DNA of 64,000 bases from Paludicola sp. MB14-C6. Lineage in GTDB: Bacteria; Bacillota; Clostridia; Oscillospirales; Ruminococcaceae. The DNA lies in NCBI RefSeq assembly GCF_030908625.1, contig NZ_CP133133.1, positions 806,001 through 870,000 of the forward strand, given 5' to 3'. The notes beneath the pieces are model-generated. The model saw only the letters and a list, made by a program, of their open reading frames with translations. It was not told where the DNA came from and made no database searches. Position 1 is the stretch's first letter, and each line of letters opens with the position of its first letter. The position numbers and the translations under genes were made by a program. Shown piece by piece: positions 26,510 to 35,235 of this stretch.

Positions 26510-27369
26510 AATCTTTCCCCCTTTACAAACAATAACATCATTTCATCAATAGAGGTTTGATCTACAACTACGTTCGAATATGTTTTAGAAAAATAGTGCT
26601 TATCGGTTACCAATACATCTACGCCAAATTCATTTTTTCGATAAGCAATCATTTTTTTCTTATCCATAAGCTGAAAATCCGAAGCTTTGCATTTTAATAT
26701 TCCATATTCGTATATCAATTTATCTTTTGATTCGGAAAATAATATTCTGCCTTGATGAATGAATGTAATATAATCTGCAACCTTTTCCAAATCACTTGTT
26801 ATATGCGAAGACAGCAAAATAGAGTGTTCTTCGTCTTGAATAAATTCTAAAAATACATCAAGAATTTCACTGCGCACAACAGGATCTAATCCACTTGTTG
26901 CCTCGTCTAAAATCAGCAACTTTGGTTTATGGGCTAATGCACAAGCAATTAAAAGCTTCATGTTCATACCTTTTGAAAATTCTTTTATCACTTTTCCTTC
27001 AGGCAAAGCAAAGCGCTTTAGATAATTTAAGAAAAGAGTATTATCCCAATTGGTATATATATTACTTAATATTTTCGCAATATCAAGTGGAGTTAAATTT
27101 TGTGGAAAATTGCTTTCATCTAAAACAACGCCAATATCTTGCTTGATCTTTTTTTCGTTATTTTCATGGTCTAGCCCAAATATTTTTATCGTTCCGCTAT
27201 CTTTATGAATTAAGTTTAATATTGCTTTAATTGTTGTTGTTTTTCCTGCTCCGTTTTCCCCAACGAATCCCATAATACTGCCTTTCGGCAAATTTAAATT
27301 TACGTTACTTAAATGAAAATCTTGATAATTTTTAGATAATTTTTCTATTTGTAAACAATAATCCGTCAT
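26506..27369 (-). CDS. ABC transporter ATP-binding protein
   Basis: 287 residues with Walker A GENGAGKTT, signature KEFSKGMNMKL, Walker B LLILDEATSGLDP and switch His in LLSSHIT. The signature reads FSKGM, as in YtrB-like ATPases. It lies between the GntR gene (12 bp upstream) and the permease (4-bp overlap), forming a three-gene operon. Confidence 0.94.
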   Translation of the reverse strand: MTDYCLQIEKLSKNYQDFHLSNVNLNLPKGSIMGFVGENGAGKTTTIKAILNLIHKDSGTIKIFGLDHENNEKKIKQDIGVVLDESNFPQNLTPLDIAKILSNIYTNWDNTLFLNYLKRFALPEGKVIKEFSKGMNMKLLIACALAHKPKLLILDEATSGLDPVVRSEILDVFLEFIQDEEHSILLSSHITSDLEKVADYITFIHQGRILFSESKDKLIYEYGILKCKASDFQLMDKKKMIAYRKNEFGVDVLVTDKHYFSKTYSNVVVDQTSIDEMMLLFVKGERL

Positions 27370-27381
27370 CGATGTTCCCCC

Positions 27382-27756
27382 TTAATTATCTTCATATAAT
27401 AATGTGAGCATTTCCGTTAACTCCGCCAACTCAATTCCGCTTTTCTTTGCAATATCAACTGCCTCTTGCAAATGTTCTTCACAAAATTTAAGCTGCTGTT
27501 CTTTTAAGAACTCTATATTTTTGCTTGCAACAAAGCTCCCTTTTCCGGTTACTGTTGCAATAAATCCATCTCGTTCTAAATCTTCATAAGCTCGCTTTGT
27601 CGTAATAACACTAATACGTAATTCTTTTGCTAATAGGCGCATTGACGGAAGTGCATCGCCTTCTTTTAATTCACCAATCATTATCATATTTTTAATCTGA
27701 CTTGTGATTTGTTCATAAATTGGTTTACCACTTGAATTACTGATAATTAACTCCAT
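27382..27756 (-). CDS. GntR-family regulator (YtrA type)
   Basis: ATG at 27756 after AGAGGTG; 124 residues. The winged-helix N-domain shows GKPIYEQITSQIKNMIMIGE, LPSMRLLAKELRISVITTKR and AYEDLERDGFIATVTGKGSF. A short C-terminal helical part replaces the usual ligand domain, which is the YtrA subfamily layout. These regulators repress their own ABC transporter operon. A long palindrome about 55 bp upstream is the likely operator. Confidence 0.92.
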   Translation of the reverse strand: MELIISNSSGKPIYEQITSQIKNMIMIGELKEGDALPSMRLLAKELRISVITTKRAYEDLERDGFIATVTGKGSFVASKNIEFLKEQQLKFCEEHLQEAVDIAKKSGIELAELTEMLTLLYEDN

Positions 27757-27810
27757 CTCTACACCTCTAAAAAGAGCATTCAAACTGTGCACTTGTTCTC
27801 AAGCTCTTAA

Positions 27811-27839
27811 ATATTGTATATATACTGTATATACAATAT
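27811..27839 (-). promoter_or_regulatory. Likely GntR/YtrA operator
   Basis: ATATTGTATATA...TATATACAATAT forms a 29-bp near-palindrome centred on ACTG, in the promoter region of the GntR-ABC operon. YtrA-type regulators bind such AT-rich palindromes. Confidence 0.7.
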
Positions 27840-27956
27840 AACACCGTAATATTCCTTTGTCAATAGATTGTTAGAATTATTTAATCAATTAACTATCATT
27901 ATTTACAGATAGTCAGTAGGCATAACCCAATGATTAACACCTGATATATAGCAAGA

Positions 27957-27988
27957 GGGCAACCAAGCCGATACTGGCGAGGTTGCCC
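27957..27988. terminator. Nested hairpin downstream of the methyltransferase gene
   Basis: GGGCAACC pairs with GGTTGCCC, with an inner GCC/GGC pair. No T tract is seen, and it is far more GC-rich than its surroundings. The 27840-28071 gap has no supported gene. Confidence 0.5.
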
Positions 27989-28071
27989 ACACTTTCAGTG
28001 TAATCAAGATTAGCTTTAGCAGTGCGTAAAATGTTCATATCAAGCGAATACTCATAATAGAAACTTATAAA

Positions 28072-28848
28072 CTATATTTTTCTTGCCCAAACAATTGCTC
28101 TATTTGTTGTTTCGCTAATTGGATTTTTATTGTAGTCACCATAAATGTTTTCAACACAATATCCATACTTTTCAAGCCAATTCTTTATTTGGTCAAGCGT
28201 TGCAAAATGCTTTTTTGAGTTAATCTTTTGCTCGATTTTCGTGCCATCTTTTAATGTTAGCTCAAATTTGCGAACAAATTCATTCATTCCGGTTTCTTTA
28301 TCAAAGGTGCTGTCAGAAAGCGTCATTTTCCCATAAGTTCCATCACTATCAGTGCCTTCCCAAATAATTCTTTCCTCTGAAAAGCAAAACCAGTTTTCGG
28401 GAGATAATGTATAACCATAATCAATATAAATATGTCCTCCGTACTCAAGAGATTTTGCTGATTTTTTAAATAATAATTCTTGTGCTTTGTCATAACTATT
28501 CTCTGAAACAATGTTAAATAGGAAATTACCTGCCAGCATAACCACATCAAAATTTACATCCCATTCATCGAGTATGACGTCAGATTTTTTGTAAGATATG
28601 TTTTTTAAACCAATAGCTTTTGCTCCGATTTTATATAACATATACTCGTCAAAATCAAGTCCTAAAACAGAGTGTCCAGCCTTAGCGAGTGGAACCAATA
28701 TTCGACCACTTCCACAGGCGATTTCAAGAATTTTTTTAGGTTGGGTACCCATAATATCCAAAGCGAACTCGACATCGTTTGTTTCGGTTTCATCTTTGTC
28801 GTACATATCTGCTATCCATTTTGAGATTACTTTTTCTTCGTTAAACAT
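28072..28848 (-). CDS. Class I SAM-dependent methyltransferase behind an attenuator-like leader
   Basis: ATG at 28848 after CGGAGG; 258 residues. SAM-binding motif I reads ILEIACGSGRILVPLAKAG, then LGLDFDEYML (acidic end of strand 2) and FDVVMLAGNFLFNI (motif IV region). The substrate is unknown. The upstream region has a promoter, an 18-codon leader ORF and two competing hairpins, one of which pairs with this gene's ribosome binding site. That layout is typical of inducible resistance genes, but the protein does not look like an Erm or Cfr rRNA methylase. Confidence 0.82.
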   Translation of the reverse strand: MFNEEKVISKWIADMYDKDETETNDVEFALDIMGTQPKKILEIACGSGRILVPLAKAGHSVLGLDFDEYMLYKIGAKAIGLKNISYKKSDVILDEWDVNFDVVMLAGNFLFNIVSENSYDKAQELLFKKSAKSLEYGGHIYIDYGYTLSPENWFCFSEERIIWEGTDSDGTYGKMTLSDSTFDKETGMNEFVRKFELTLKDGTKIEQKINSKKHFATLDQIKNWLEKYGYCVENIYGDYNKNPISETTNRAIVWARKI

Positions 28849-28852
28849 ATTT

Positions 28853-28985
28853 CCTCCGTTGTGTTGGAGGGTTAAAGTATAGTCACCCTCCAAATTATTT
28901 TTGTAGGTACTAATATTGTATTTTTCATATTATTCATTCCTTTCAATAAAATTATATATTATAACGCGCCAAGCGATACAACTAA
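28853..28985 (-). promoter_or_regulatory. Promoter and switch-like leader of the methyltransferase gene
   Basis: TATAAT (28958-28963) has a weak -35, TTAGTT (28980-28985), 16 bp upstream. Downstream, TTGGAGGGT (reverse strand of 28885-28893) pairs with ACCCTCCAA (28864-28872). The same CCTCC can instead pair with the ribosome binding site GGAGG (28853-28857) across an 8-nt loop. The two folds exclude each other. Confidence 0.6.
28872..28928 (-). CDS. Candidate 18-residue leader peptide
   Basis: On the reverse strand AAAGGA is followed nine bases later by an ATG at 28928. The frame encodes MKNTILVPTKIIWRVTIL and stops within the loop of the leader hairpin. An ATG at 28937 is also in frame but abuts the ribosome binding site. 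The last codons form the first arm of the 9-bp stem, so translation would directly alter the fold. Confidence 0.5.
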   Translation of the reverse strand: MKNTILVPTKIIWRVTIL

Positions 28986-29194
28986 GGGTATATAAATTCT
29001 CTCACTGAGCGTTAAATTTCCTCACTACCACTTTTTAATATGGTAGTATATATAGAAAAGTTTACCACAAAAAAGTTAAGCTTTCAACAGGTTTAATATG
29101 AATAACAGAAAGTATAATCACTATGAAAGCTAAAATCCTTTCACAGTCTTTATGTAAGTATTGACTATAAAAAATAGATCAATGACTAACCTTC

Positions 29195-29548
29195 CTATAT
29201 CAACTCTGCTTGTTGTTTCTTTGGTAATGATTTTACAATTAGGCTATATGACATATCAATCATTTCTTTTATGACAGCTTGTGGTACTCCTTGGTCGAGT
29301 AAAATAGAATTCCAATGTTCTTTATTCATATAATAGCCTGCAGTTATCTCTTCATATTCCGTACGCATCATTTGACCAAACATTGGCTCACATTTTACCG
29401 TCACAATCGGTCTTCCTTGCTTATCATGACAGATAGCTGCAAACAGTTTTCCATTTATCATATATCTATCCCATTGCCATTCCACTTTAAAATCTTTTTC
29501 GACACCTTTTTTCTTCATGCAATATTCGTCAATCCATGTTTTGTCCAT
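29195..29548 (-). CDS. MmcQ/YjbR-family protein
   Basis: ATG at 29548 after GGAG; 117 residues. It has VEWQWDRYMINGKLFAAICH, IVTVKCEPMFGQMM and GYYMNKEHWNSILLDQGVP, the hallmark of the MmcQ/YjbR family. The fold resembles a DNA-binding CyaY-like domain; the cellular role is not established. Gap 28986-29194 to its left contains only a weak TACCA/TGGTA hairpin. Confidence 0.88.
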   Translation of the reverse strand: MDKTWIDEYCMKKKGVEKDFKVEWQWDRYMINGKLFAAICHDKQGRPIVTVKCEPMFGQMMRTEYEEITAGYYMNKEHWNSILLDQGVPQAVIKEMIDMSYSLIVKSLPKKQQAELI

Positions 29549-29656
29549 TTTCTTTTCTCCTATCATTGTCATTTTGCGGTGCATGAGTGTAAAGCAGTTT
29601 ACATTACACTGGTGAAATATATATTATTGAACTTCTACAAATAATAACAACTTGCA

Positions 29657-30175
29657 CTAATCCTTTTCAATCACATACACATAATGTGGCATAGTGACGT
29701 TATAATAGTTAATTGTAAACTCATTTTGCTTTGTAAGTCCTACCCGTTTTGCTACCGCTTGAGAGGAATAGTTATTATCTCGAATAAACGAAACTACCCT
29801 ATCTAGCCCCAACGTTGTAAAGGCATATTCTTTACATGCAATTGCGGCCTCTGTTGCATATCCCTTATGCCATTCGCTACGCTTTAAAAGATACCCTATT
29901 TCAAATTCAGTTCCAATCGGAGAGTTTTGTTTCGTTAAACCTGCTTGTCCGACAAATTTCCCTGTTTTCTTATCAATTAGTGCCCACAATCCAATCCCAT
30001 CATCCTCATAACGTTTAAGCTGACGATTCAGCCAATCGGTTACTTCTTCATCAGAAAAAGCATGCTCATACGCATACATTGCTTGTTCATCTTGCAAAAT
30101 ATCGCTCAAATTATTCCAATCATCTTTTGTTAGTTTTCTAGCGTATAATCTTTTCGTTTCAAATATCTTATCCAT
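29657..30175 (-). CDS. GNAT-family N-acetyltransferase (RimJ/RimL-like)
   Basis: 172 residues. It begins MDKIFETKRLYARKLTKDDW, then GTEFEIGYLLKRSEWHKGYA (acetyl-CoA loop region) and YAFTTLGLDRVVSFIRDNN...SQAVAKRVG, the standard Acetyltransf_3 pattern. The substrate could be a protein N-terminus or a small molecule. AAAGG lies nine bases before the ATG. Single gene. Confidence 0.9.
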   Translation of the reverse strand: MDKIFETKRLYARKLTKDDWNNLSDILQDEQAMYAYEHAFSDEEVTDWLNRQLKRYEDDGIGLWALIDKKTGKFVGQAGLTKQNSPIGTEFEIGYLLKRSEWHKGYATEAAIACKEYAFTTLGLDRVVSFIRDNNYSSQAVAKRVGLTKQNEFTINYYNVTMPHYVYVIEKD

Positions 30176-30238
30176 CCCATTTATCCTTTACTCTTTTATT
30201 TACTTAATCGACATATATCTACAAAATGTATTATTAAA

Positions 30239-30898
30239 TTAAAATAATACAGAAAATCTGTTCTTTTCAAATGCAATAACACCCTCATCTCTCATTTTGC
30301 ATAGCTCTCTTGATAATGCACTTCTATCAACACAAAGATAGTCGGCAAGCTCCTGACGAGAAAAAGGAATGTGAAATGTGCACGCATTTTGTTTCTGCCG
30401 TTGCTGATTAAAATAAGCTTCTAATTTTTCACGTATTGTTCTTCCTGATACTACTTCTAATTTTTGATTCAACAATAAGTTCTTATATGCAATAATTCGC
30501 ATCATATTTTCAATCAGCTTTGTATGAAATACACATGCATTTTCACATTCTGTTATCATCTTTTTAAAGTTGATAAATAAAACTATACAATCACTCATTG
30601 CAGTTACGTTAACGGGAATTTCAGAAATACCTGCGCAAACAAAAGTCTCAGCAAATAAATCAGATTGCGTTACTTCCGTTAAAATGGTTTTATCGCCATA
30701 AATGTTTTCTTTGGATATCTGAACAACTCCACTCAAAACAATACCCACGCTGTTAACCGAATCTCCAATAAAAAAGATTGTTTGATCCTTAGAACAATTG
30801 ACTATTTTTGGATGAAAGCAATTTAAAATATTATGGATTTCAAATTCCTGCATACCTTTAAATAACGGACATTTCATTAAAATATCAATTTGCTTCAT
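30239..30898 (-). CDS. Crp/Fnr-family transcription regulator
   Basis: ATG at 30898 after GGTGG; 219 residues. An N-terminal cyclic-nucleotide-type barrel (FFIGDSVNSVGIVLSGVVQI) is followed by a C-terminal winged helix (FSRQELADYLCVDRSALSRE). No N-terminal Fe-S Cys cluster is present, so direct oxygen sensing as in FNR is unlikely. It is divergent from a ferredoxin-type gene, with a GTTGCA-N2-TGCAAC palindrome between them that is a good candidate site for this regulator. Confidence 0.9.
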   Translation of the reverse strand: MKQIDILMKCPLFKGMQEFEIHNILNCFHPKIVNCSKDQTIFFIGDSVNSVGIVLSGVVQISKENIYGDKTILTEVTQSDLFAETFVCAGISEIPVNVTAMSDCIVLFINFKKMITECENACVFHTKLIENMMRIIAYKNLLLNQKLEVVSGRTIREKLEAYFNQQRQKQNACTFHIPFSRQELADYLCVDRSALSRELCKMRDEGVIAFEKNRFSVLF

Positions 30899-30928
30899 AA
30901 AACCACCATTCAAATAATTTTAAAATTT

Positions 30929-30942
30929 GTTGCAAATGCAAC
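30929..30942. promoter_or_regulatory. Palindromic operator between Crp/Fnr and ferredoxin genes
   Basis: GTTGCA-AA-TGCAAC is a perfect inverted repeat in the 127-bp divergent intergenic region. A TATACT -10 for the ferredoxin gene lies close by. Confidence 0.6.
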
Positions 30943-31025
30943 GTAATTGTTAGATAGATTATACTATACTAATAACAAGAAATCAAATAGAAATAATAAA
31001 TTCAATAATATGAAGGAGAATGAAA

Positions 31026-31724
31026 ATGATTCGTAAAATAATTAAAATTAACCAAGAGAAATGTAATGGATGTGGGCTTTGTGTTTCCGCTTGTCACGAA
31101 GGTGCAATTGGTATGGTTGACGGAAAAGCAACACTACTTCGAGATGATTACTGTGATGGTTTAGGCAACTGTTTACCGGTTTGCCCTACTGATGCAATTT
31201 CATTTGAAGAGCGTGAAGCTTTGGCTTTTGATGAAGCGGCAGTAAAACAAAATATGGAACAGTTAAAACCACTTGCTTGCGGCTGCCCAGGTACACATGC
31301 AAAAGCAATCCAAAGAGAAGCAAAACCCGCTCCACTTGCTGTTACAGCAAACGAAATGCCTTCTATGCTAAATCAATGGCCTGTTCAAATAAAACTGGTT
31401 CCTGTAAATGCACCTTACTTTAATGGAGCTAACTTGCTAATTGCTGCTGACTGTACAGCATTTGCTTATGGCGATTTTCATAACAAGTTTATACGAAATC
31501 ATATTGCAATCATTGGTTGTCCAAAACTGGATGAAGGTGATTATTCGGAAAAACTGACTGCAATTCTTCACCAAAACAATATTAAAAGTGTTACAGTGGT
31601 GAGAATGGAAGTTCCTTGCTGTGGCGGTATTGCCAATGCCGCTATTAACGCACTACAAAACTGTGGTAAAATGATACCTTGGAATATTGTTACGATCTCA
31701 ACAGATGGAGAAATTATAGAATAA
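31026..31724 (+). CDS. 4Fe-4S dicluster ferredoxin-like protein
   Basis: The ATG at 31026 lies seven bases after AAGGAG and is preferred over 31020. 232 residues. The N-terminal ferredoxin region has CNGCGLCVSACHEGAI and a second cluster with spacing CDGLGNCLPVCPTDA. More Cys follow in LACGCPG, and near the C-terminus in EVPCCGGI. The long C-terminal part has no recognised domain beyond this family layout. Proteins of this layout are often next to Crp/Fnr regulators in Clostridia and linked to nitrosative or redox stress; no hydroxylamine reductase gene is nearby. Confidence 0.85.
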   Translation: MIRKIIKINQEKCNGCGLCVSACHEGAIGMVDGKATLLRDDYCDGLGNCLPVCPTDAISFEEREALAFDEAAVKQNMEQLKPLACGCPGTHAKAIQREAKPAPLAVTANEMPSMLNQWPVQIKLVPVNAPYFNGANLLIAADCTAFAYGDFHNKFIRNHIAIIGCPKLDEGDYSEKLTAILHQNNIKSVTVVRMEVPCCGGIANAAINALQNCGKMIPWNIVTISTDGEIIE

Positions 31725-31887
31725 TAAATAAAATGGGTAATTATTTGTGTTAAATTAAAGCATTCCATTTATATGCAATAAAAAGCTTTCAACCATAGTT
31801 TGTTGGAAATTGTTTTATGAATTTGATTTTAACTTAAAATATGGTATACTGAATAATAATATTGTGTTTTGTAAAGGTGTGATTTTA

Positions 31888-32583
31888 TTGAACCCCCAAA
31901 TACTTATTGTTGATGATGAAAAGGAAATTGCAGATTTATTAGAAGTATATTTAGCAAATGACAATTATTCGGTAAAGAAAGCTTTTAACGGAATTGACGC
32001 AATGCAATTGATTGAAACAGAAAAATTCAATTTAGCAATATTAGATGTTATGCTCCCTGACATTAGTGGATTTAACTTATGTAAAAAAATTAGAGAAAAG
32101 CATTTTTTCCCTATTATAATGTTAACTGCTAAAGTTGAAGATATTGATAAAATAACGGGATTATCTTTTGGCGCTGACGATTATATAACCAAACCTTTTA
32201 ATCCGCTAGAAGTAGTTGCAAGAGTAAAATCTCAGTTACGAAGATATTCCAATTACAATAAGCAAATTGAATTAGACAGTCAAAGCAAATTATACGATAT
32301 AAGAGGTCTATATGTTGATGTAGATACTCATATATGTACTTTGTTTGATGAAAAGATAGATTTAACACCAATTGAATTCTCTATTTTGTGTTATTTATGT
32401 GAGCGAAAAGATAAAGTTGTGTCCTCTGAAGAATTGTTTGAAGCTGTTTGGAAAGAAAAATTTTATGACAATAATAATACAGTAATGGCTCATATCGCAC
32501 GTCTTCGAGATAAGCTACATGAGCCGGCAAGAAAGCCAAGATTTATTAAAACAATATGGGGAGTAGGTTATAAACTTGAATAG
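31888..32583 (+). CDS. VanR-like response regulator
   Basis: TTG at 31888, eight bases after AAAGGTG, gives 231 residues beginning NPQILIVDDEKEIAD after the start. Phospho-acceptor Asp is in LAILDVMLPDISGF and Lys in YITKPFNP. The C-terminal OmpR winged helix ends TVMAHIARLRDKL and TIWGVGYKLE. The kinase gene overlaps its end by eight bases. Resemblance to VanR, together with the kinase and VanY-type neighbour, suggests control of cell-wall peptide trimming. Confidence 0.9.
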   Translation: MNPQILIVDDEKEIADLLEVYLANDNYSVKKAFNGIDAMQLIETEKFNLAILDVMLPDISGFNLCKKIREKHFFPIIMLTAKVEDIDKITGLSFGADDYITKPFNPLEVVARVKSQLRRYSNYNKQIELDSQSKLYDIRGLYVDVDTHICTLFDEKIDLTPIEFSILCYLCERKDKVVSSEELFEAVWKEKFYDNNNTVMAHIARLRDKLHEPARKPRFIKTIWGVGYKLE

Positions 32584-33694
32584 TCAAAACCATTATATAA
32601 ATCAATACAAAAAGAAATTAACTACTTATATTATTTCTCGTTTTTTGATATCCATGTTTATCTATAGCGCCAGTCTTGTAATGTTAATGCTTATTGGTAT
32701 CAGCATCACAAGTCTCCATGCTTGGCAGCCCTATGATTCCCTTTACAAAGCGCTCAAAGTTATAGACAATAATAAAGTATTAGTCATTACTATATTGATT
32801 TTACTTGGGCTAATCATTTTCTTTGCTCATTACTGGAAAAAAACATTATCTTATTTAGAACTGGTTGTTGAAGCAACGAACGACATTTATTTTAATAAAA
32901 ATGAATTTATACAGCTACCGCCTGAACTTAAAGATATAGAAAATCAGCTCAATCATATAAAAAGCAACATTCAAAAAAGTAATTATGCAGCTAGAGAAGC
33001 TGAGCAAAGAAAGAACGATTTAATCGTTTATCTTGCGCATGATTTAAAAACTCCTCTTACATCTGTATTAGGATATTTAACATTACTAAGAGATGAAAAA
33101 GATATTTCATGCGAATTAAAAAGCCACTACTTAACTATTGCTACTAGTAAAGCGCAAAGATTGGAAGATTTAATTAACGAATTTTTTGAAATTACTAGGT
33201 TTAATCTTACAAATATCGAATTGTGCTATAGCAATATTAATTTGACTCTCATGATCGAGCAATTAGCATCAGAATTTGCACCGATGCTACAAGATAAAAA
33301 TCTAACATTTCGTTTTAATTTACAGCATAATATTGAAATAAAATGTGATCCTGATAAATTACAAAGAGTGTTTGATAATATTATAAGAAATGCAATCAAT
33401 TACAGCTTTGATAATGGTATTATTGATATCACGCTGACGGAAAAAAACAACGAAGTAGAGATTATTTTTACTAATGATGGGAATACAATTTCTCCTGAAA
33501 AATTGGAAAGGATTTTTGAGCAATTTTATCGTTTGGATGTTTCTCGTGCAACTAATTCCGGAGGTTCCGGACTTGGTCTTGCAATTGCCAAAGAAATTAT
33601 TTTATTACACAAAGGCAAGATAATAGCCAATAGCGAAAATGATAAAATTACATTTAAAATTCTTCTTCCGAATGGCTGTAAGAAAATTGTATGA
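32576..33694 (+). CDS. VanS-like sensor histidine kinase
   Basis: 372 residues. Two membrane helices (about 16-46 and 69-88) enclose a very short outside loop, as in VanS. The phospho-acceptor motif is AHDLKTPLTSVLGYLTLLRD, with an N box NIIRNAINYS and G box SGGSGLGLAIAKEI. The short loop suggests sensing at the membrane or by partner proteins. It overlaps the regulator gene. Confidence 0.9.
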   Translation: MNSQNHYINQYKKKLTTYIISRFLISMFIYSASLVMLMLIGISITSLHAWQPYDSLYKALKVIDNNKVLVITILILLGLIIFFAHYWKKTLSYLELVVEATNDIYFNKNEFIQLPPELKDIENQLNHIKSNIQKSNYAAREAEQRKNDLIVYLAHDLKTPLTSVLGYLTLLRDEKDISCELKSHYLTIATSKAQRLEDLINEFFEITRFNLTNIELCYSNINLTLMIEQLASEFAPMLQDKNLTFRFNLQHNIEIKCDPDKLQRVFDNIIRNAINYSFDNGIIDITLTEKNNEVEIIFTNDGNTISPEKLERIFEQFYRLDVSRATNSGGSGLGLAIAKEIILLHKGKIIANSENDKITFKILLPNGCKKIV

Positions 33695-33740
33695 TTTTAT
33701 TCAGAAAGAAATCAGTTTCTCGTTTGGAATAGTTAAAACT

Positions 33741-33789
33741 AAAAATGCCTAATGGTGATATTCTTAGAATATAGCCATTAGGCATTTTC
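33741..33789 (+). terminator. Terminator between vanS-like and vanY-like genes
   Basis: AAAATGCCTAATGG pairs with CCATTAGGCATTTT. It separates the two-component genes from the carboxypeptidase gene, which then needs read-through or its own promoter. Confidence 0.8.
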
Positions 33790-33809
33790 AATGTAGAAAG
33801 GATTAACTT

Positions 33810-35138
33810 ATGAAAAAGCGTTACAAAATAAAAAAATCTTTTACTTTATTTACTGTTATTATCTTAATGCTAATCGTTATTGGTATAATATATACGGTAG
33901 CATATAATTTATTAAATATAAGTAATGATACAAAAGATATGAATTATAATTCAAGCGAGTCTTCCACATTATCTGAAACACAAAATACAACTTCGTCAAA
34001 TAATTGGAATTTAATTTTAGTCAACCCATGGAATAGATTACCGAACAATTTCAAGATTGAGCTTACATTATTAAGCAATGGTCACTCTATAGATAAACGA
34101 GCATACTCGAATTTACAAAAAATGATGGATGATTGTAGAAATCAAGGTCTATCACCCGTAATCTGTTCATCATACAGAACAACTGAAAAGCAGCAATCAC
34201 TATATAACCAAGAAGTCCGTGGATACATTTCCCAAGGAAACGACAAAAAAACTGCGGAAGCGAAAGCTGCCATGTGGGTAGCAATACCAGGAACCAGTGA
34301 ACACCAAACAGGATTAGCTGTAGATATTGTTGCAAAAAGCTACCAAACGTTAGATAAAAAGCAAGAAAATACTGCAGAACAAAAATGGCTAATGAAAAAT
34401 TCATATAAATATGGTTTTATTTTAAGATTTCCTTCTGATAAAAGCGAACTAACCGGAATTAACTATGAACCATGGCATTATCGCTATGTTGGAGAAAAAG
34501 CTGCAAAGGAAATCTATGAAAAGAAAATATGTTTAGAAGAATATTTAAAATCTTTGAATAACAACAATAATAAAAATAGCGACAGCATAACCAACAATAA
34601 ACTTATATTAGTAAATTCAGATCATCCTCTATCAAAAAACTATACTGTGGATTTAGTTAACATTGACAATAAAAAAGGAGTTACGGTACAAGTTGCCAAG
34701 GAAATTAACGAAAGTCTTATTGATTTGATGAAAGAAGCAGAAAATAGCAATATAAAGCTTTGTATTAACGCTGCATATCGTAGTTATGAACAGCAACAAA
34801 AGTTATTTGATGAGCGTGTTAATAAATACGTTAATGAAGGTCTATCAACAACTTTAGCGAAAGCTCAAACAATTAAATGGGTTGCGTTACCTGGTGAAAG
34901 CGAACATGAAACCGGGCTTGCTATTGATTTTGGCGTTCTTGGAGATACAACATGGGAACAGGGGTATAGTTGGTTAGAGAAAAATGCTTTTAAATTTGGA
35001 TTTATTTATCGCTATCCTAAAGACAAAATAAATATAACCAAAATATCCAATGAGCCGTGGCATTATCGCTATGTTGGTATAGATGCTGCTAAAGAAATGA
35101 AAGAGAAAAAAATATGTTTAGAAGAGTACTTAAAGTAA
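33810..35138 (+). CDS. Two-domain VanY-type D-Ala-D-Ala carboxypeptidase
   Basis: 442 residues with one N-terminal membrane anchor (about 9-33). Two complete VanY domains follow. The first has SSYRTTEKQQSLY, GTSEHQTGLAVDIV and EPWHYRYVGEKAA. The second has AAYRSYEQQQKLF, GESEHETGLAIDFG and EPWHYRYVGIDAA. Each therefore carries the zinc His/Asp (SxHxxGxAxD) and the ExxH motif. Both domains end with KKICLEEYLK. These enzymes remove the terminal D-Ala from peptidoglycan peptides outside the membrane. Tandem duplication of the domain is unusual. Confidence 0.9.
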   Translation: MKKRYKIKKSFTLFTVIILMLIVIGIIYTVAYNLLNISNDTKDMNYNSSESSTLSETQNTTSSNNWNLILVNPWNRLPNNFKIELTLLSNGHSIDKRAYSNLQKMMDDCRNQGLSPVICSSYRTTEKQQSLYNQEVRGYISQGNDKKTAEAKAAMWVAIPGTSEHQTGLAVDIVAKSYQTLDKKQENTAEQKWLMKNSYKYGFILRFPSDKSELTGINYEPWHYRYVGEKAAKEIYEKKICLEEYLKSLNNNNNKNSDSITNNKLILVNSDHPLSKNYTVDLVNIDNKKGVTVQVAKEINESLIDLMKEAENSNIKLCINAAYRSYEQQQKLFDERVNKYVNEGLSTTLAKAQTIKWVALPGESEHETGLAIDFGVLGDTTWEQGYSWLEKNAFKFGFIYRYPKDKINITKISNEPWHYRYVGIDAAKEMKEKKICLEEYLK

Positions 35139-35199
35139 GAATGCTAATTCATGTTTAAAGTAGACCGGATAAACCTTTTATTGAAAATCTTATAAGCGT

Positions 35200-35235
35200 A
35201 AATAATCGCTCACGAAAAACCGTGAGCGATTATTT
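35200..35235. terminator. Bidirectional terminator after the VanY-type gene
   Basis: AAATAATCGCTCACG pairs with CGTGAGCGATTATTT around six bases. It reaches the stop of the leftward AlkD-like gene. Confidence 0.88.

Noticed and set aside
28072..28848. Methyltransferase as Erm or Cfr
   Set aside because: It lacks the Erm motif set and the radical-SAM CxxxCxxC of Cfr; only a general class I methyltransferase call is supported.
31888..35138. Complete glycopeptide resistance operon
   Set aside because: vanH, vanA-type ligase and vanX are absent; only regulators and carboxypeptidase are present.
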